From Cudoniella acicularis (taxonomy: Eukaryota > Ascomycota > Leotiomycetes > Helotiales > Helotiaceae): a DNA stretch of 30,558 nt. The position numbers and the translations under genes are program-made. This document shows, one piece after another, positions 28,591-30,558 of this stretch; within the stretch, counting starts at the first letter, position 1, and every line of letters begins with the position of its first letter. The stretch lies in assembly GCA_013054445.1 (NCBI GenBank), contig JAAMPI010000604.1, positions 1-30,558 of the forward strand, given 5' to 3'. The notes beneath the pieces are model-generated. The model ran no database searches. It saw only the letters and a program-made list of their open reading frames with translations, and was not told where the DNA came from.

Positions 28591-30558
28591 TCAAATATCA
28601 GTAACCGGTGACTGAGAGTCTTCCGTTGCTCCCTCTCCAGGCTCTTCGGCATTCGACTCTTCCGCAGCTTGAATAAGTGCGTCAGCTTGGGTCATACCAT
28701 TCTGTCTCTCCCAAACTTCCTTCCTGATCTTGTCATCTTTCGCTTTGCGTGCACGGTCTACCTCCTCGAAGCCACCAGCTTTCTTTAATCGACCTTCTTC
28801 GACAAAGTTACCAAGTTCTTTTTGGAATTCACCACCTCTTCGACTTTCGAGCTCTTTCTGTCGTAATTTCTCTGCACGTTCGATAGCCTCAAGTCTGTTT
28901 TCATGATTCGGTTGTAGAGCACGAACTTCGCCGAGGACGCCCTCTTTGGCAGCAGCCGGATCTGCAGTAGTTATATGGTTGAGTCCTCTTGAGAGCACTC
29001 TTGGGGTAATTGCCCCAGGGGCATCTTTCATCTGCTCTTTCGTTGCTTGTTCTACCAGAGCAAATGTCTGTGTAGCTTTCTCGAGATCATCTTGCAAATC
29101 TGCCGCAAGGTCCTCCTGCAAGGTCATCTCCTCACGATCGTTGCACACAGTCTCGAGCTCCTTCTCCCAGATCTTGGTCCAGATTGGTCGCTCACGCTTC
29201 AAGAAGTCTTGCATCTTCTTCAATTCCATGGTTGCTTGAGCAATATCCTTTGCCACGGTTTCGAGTTGTCGAGGGAGTGGACGAACACCTCGCAGAACGA
29301 CATCTTTACGCAGATCCTCAACAATATCTTGGAGATCATCGACTTGACCAACAAGCCTGTCTGAGTCTTCGGTCAGGTTCTTCTTGTTGGCGTTGACATA
29401 TGAGCGGCCTGATTCACCATTGATGGCTGGTATCGCTGCCTTAATTGCAACGTTCTTGACGGAGTTCGCCTTGGAACGAATGAGAGACATAGAGTTTTGA
29501 ATATCAGATTGGAAACCGGAATAAGTTTGTCGAAGGACTGCAAGATCTCTACGAAGGCTTTGAATCTCGCTCATTTGGTTTTGGTTGATCTTTGAAGGAC
29601 TGACTAGAGCACCACTCGTTCGTTGGCTGTCGACGTAGGGAGCCCTAGAGGATACTGCTGGTACTGCTGCTAGTCTTGCCATCTCCTTTGCGGCGTCTTG
29701 TTGCCGGTCTGAAACACGCTGTATTGAAGCTTGTTGATCATCGACGGCTGTTTTAACACCCTCGACAATCTTCTTGATTCCGCCAAGACCCTCATCAATA
29801 TGTCGCTTCACCTCATCTAGAACCTCAATATTTAAGACCAAAACGGATCTATCTTTGATGTCTCTAAGATCCTCAAGCTCGTGGCGAACGCCAGAGACTG
29901 GGTCTTGGATATAGATTTCAGGGAGGTCAACGCCATTATTATGGGTATTCCAGGCAAATTTTTCGATGAATGCTAGCTGGAGCCTCGCGATTGACAAGCC
30001 GTCATATCCATCTTTCAGCACAAACTTCTTGACCTTTGTCTTGTATTGCAAGAAAACAGTTAATTCCTTCCCGGGTGGCGGAGACTGTTCTGGGGTGAAC
30101 TGTCTTTCTTGAGCTTGATCTGGGCGTGGTTCTTTGGCAACGGTTATCACTTGTTCACGCTTCGGTGTTACCGGGACAGTCTCGACTGGAGAAGGGGCTG
30201 TGAGCATAGGAAGTGCATCAGAGGGTGGACCTCGAAGCGTTGCACTCGGCGCGGCATCGTCGAAATCAACCATAGGCTGTCTGAGCTTATCTTCAGGGGT
30301 TTTTGCTGTAGGACTATCGTCTGGTGGCGCTTCCCCGGGAGGTTTTATAACAGGAGGTTTGGAGCCTTCTTCCGAGATGGCGCTTGGAATGCGTACTGGG
30401 GATACGTCTGTAGCGAGACGAGTAGATGGATTACGAGCATGTCGTTGGTCGCCTCGGTTTTGAACTGCCCTCATCGATTCCCGAGCATCATTTCGACCTC
30501 TGTTTGGAATAGGAGAATTTTGGGCCGGAGGTAGCATAGGGAGGCCATTGGCGGGCCC
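28591..30558 (-). CDS. BUD6: BUD6/Aip3 actin-interacting polarity protein (N-terminus outside window)
   Basis: Polarity factor that binds actin and activates formins at hyphal tips and septation sites. The visible frame runs without a stop from the window edge through an internal ATG at 30537 to the stop at 28591 (648 codons after that ATG), so the true start lies beyond the window. The first 150 residues are disordered (Pro/Ser). The conserved part begins at about residue 155 with KELTVFLQYKTKVKKFVL, followed by LPEIYIQDPVSGVRHELEDL and RSVLVLNIEV. Long coiled-coil segments follow (for example RRDLAVLRQTYSGFQSDIQN and LQDIVEDLRKDV), and then the C-terminal formin/actin-binding region (KRERPIWTKIWEKELETV, RLEAIERAEKLRQKELESR). 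This order matches the Aip3 domain of Bud6. A broken copy of the HELEDL region lies at 24.8 kb. Confidence 0.9.
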   Translation of the reverse strand, partial: GPANGLPMLPPAQNSPIPNRGRNDARESMRAVQNRGDQRHARNPSTRLATDVSPVRIPSAISEEGSKPPVIKPPGEAPPDDSPTAKTPEDKLRQPMVDFDDAAPSATLRGPPSDALPMLTAPSPVETVPVTPKREQVITVAKEPRPDQAQERQFTPEQSPPPGKELTVFLQYKTKVKKFVLKDGYDGLSIARLQLAFIEKFAWNTHNNGVDLPEIYIQDPVSGVRHELEDLRDIKDRSVLVLNIEVLDEVKRHIDEGLGGIKKIVEGVKTAVDDQQASIQRVSDRQQDAAKEMARLAAVPAVSSRAPYVDSQRTSGALVSPSKINQNQMSEIQSLRRDLAVLRQTYSGFQSDIQNSMSLIRSKANSVKNVAIKAAIPAINGESGRSYVNANKKNLTEDSDRLVGQVDDLQDIVEDLRKDVVLRGVRPLPRQLETVAKDIAQATMELKKMQDFLKRERPIWTKIWEKELETVCNDREEMTLQEDLAADLQDDLEKATQTFALVEQATKEQMKDAPGAITPRVLSRGLNHITTADPAAAKEGVLGEVRALQPNHENRLEAIERAEKLRQKELESRRGGEFQKELGNFVEEGRLKKAGGFEEVDRARKAKDDKIRKEVWERQNGMTQADALIQAAEESNAEEPGEGATEDSQSPVTDI

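Noticed and set aside
30109..30534. 141-codon plus-strand frame opposite BUD6
   Set aside because: Antisense shadow of the disordered N-terminal part of BUD6.
1..30558. tRNA, rRNA or other structured RNA genes
   Set aside because: Scanning for T-loop GGTTCRA-type boxes paired with acceptor stems gave no convincing candidate. A GGGTTCGAGTC near 11260 lies inside the HET coding sequence without a matching stem.

Overview
The window is nuclear DNA of a filamentous ascomycete (Pezizomycotina; Helotiales/Leotiomycetes would fit, but that is an inference from the general look of the proteins). The evidence is short GT..AG introns of about 50-70 bp with CTAAC/CTAAT-like branch sites, a HET-domain gene, a fungal peroxisomal acyl-CoA oxidase ending in SKL, a BUD6/Aip3 polarity protein, and fungal MFS transporters. 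There is nothing bacterial or viral in it.

Layout. 0.5-2.7 kb (-): a single-pass membrane protein with a long disordered tail. 4.6-6.8 kb (+): a DEAH-box helicase of the DHX35 type. 7.0-13.3 kb: an accessory, decayed block holding fragments of at least two or three unrecognised genes, the N-terminal stump of a DDE transposase, one intact HET-domain gene (10.4-12.5 kb, -) and an LTR-like scrap. 13.4-15.1 kb (-): a five-exon class II aldolase/adducin (mug14-type) gene. 17.0-17.9 kb (-): a cysteine-rich membrane protein. 18.9-21.1 kb (+): acyl-CoA oxidase. 21.7-23.6 kb (-): a DHA1 MFS drug transporter. 23.6-26.0 kb: no intact gene, but a decayed BUD6 fragment and other coding-like remains. 26.0-27.75 kb (-): a myo-inositol-type MFS transporter. 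28.6 kb to the window edge (-): BUD6/Aip3, with its N-terminus outside the window.

The genes do not form one pathway. The window reads as conserved housekeeping genes separated by accessory DNA. The most notable pattern is that two core genes (mug14-like and BUD6) each have a decayed, same-strand partial copy 5-6 kb further along. In each case an accessory gene lies in between (HET; inositol transporter). The mug14 copies bracket the HET-containing block as direct repeats.

The two conserved genes at the left each carry a single-base deletion (near 1313 and 6440). Restoring one base gives an exact reading frame in both, so consensus errors at short homopolymers are as likely as true mutations. 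Other points of interest are two CCTCGG fatty-acid-response motifs just upstream of the acyl-CoA oxidase, an unusual AAG acceptor in that gene forced by a too-close branch point, and a stop-free 54-bp intron inside the first membrane segment of the inositol transporter.
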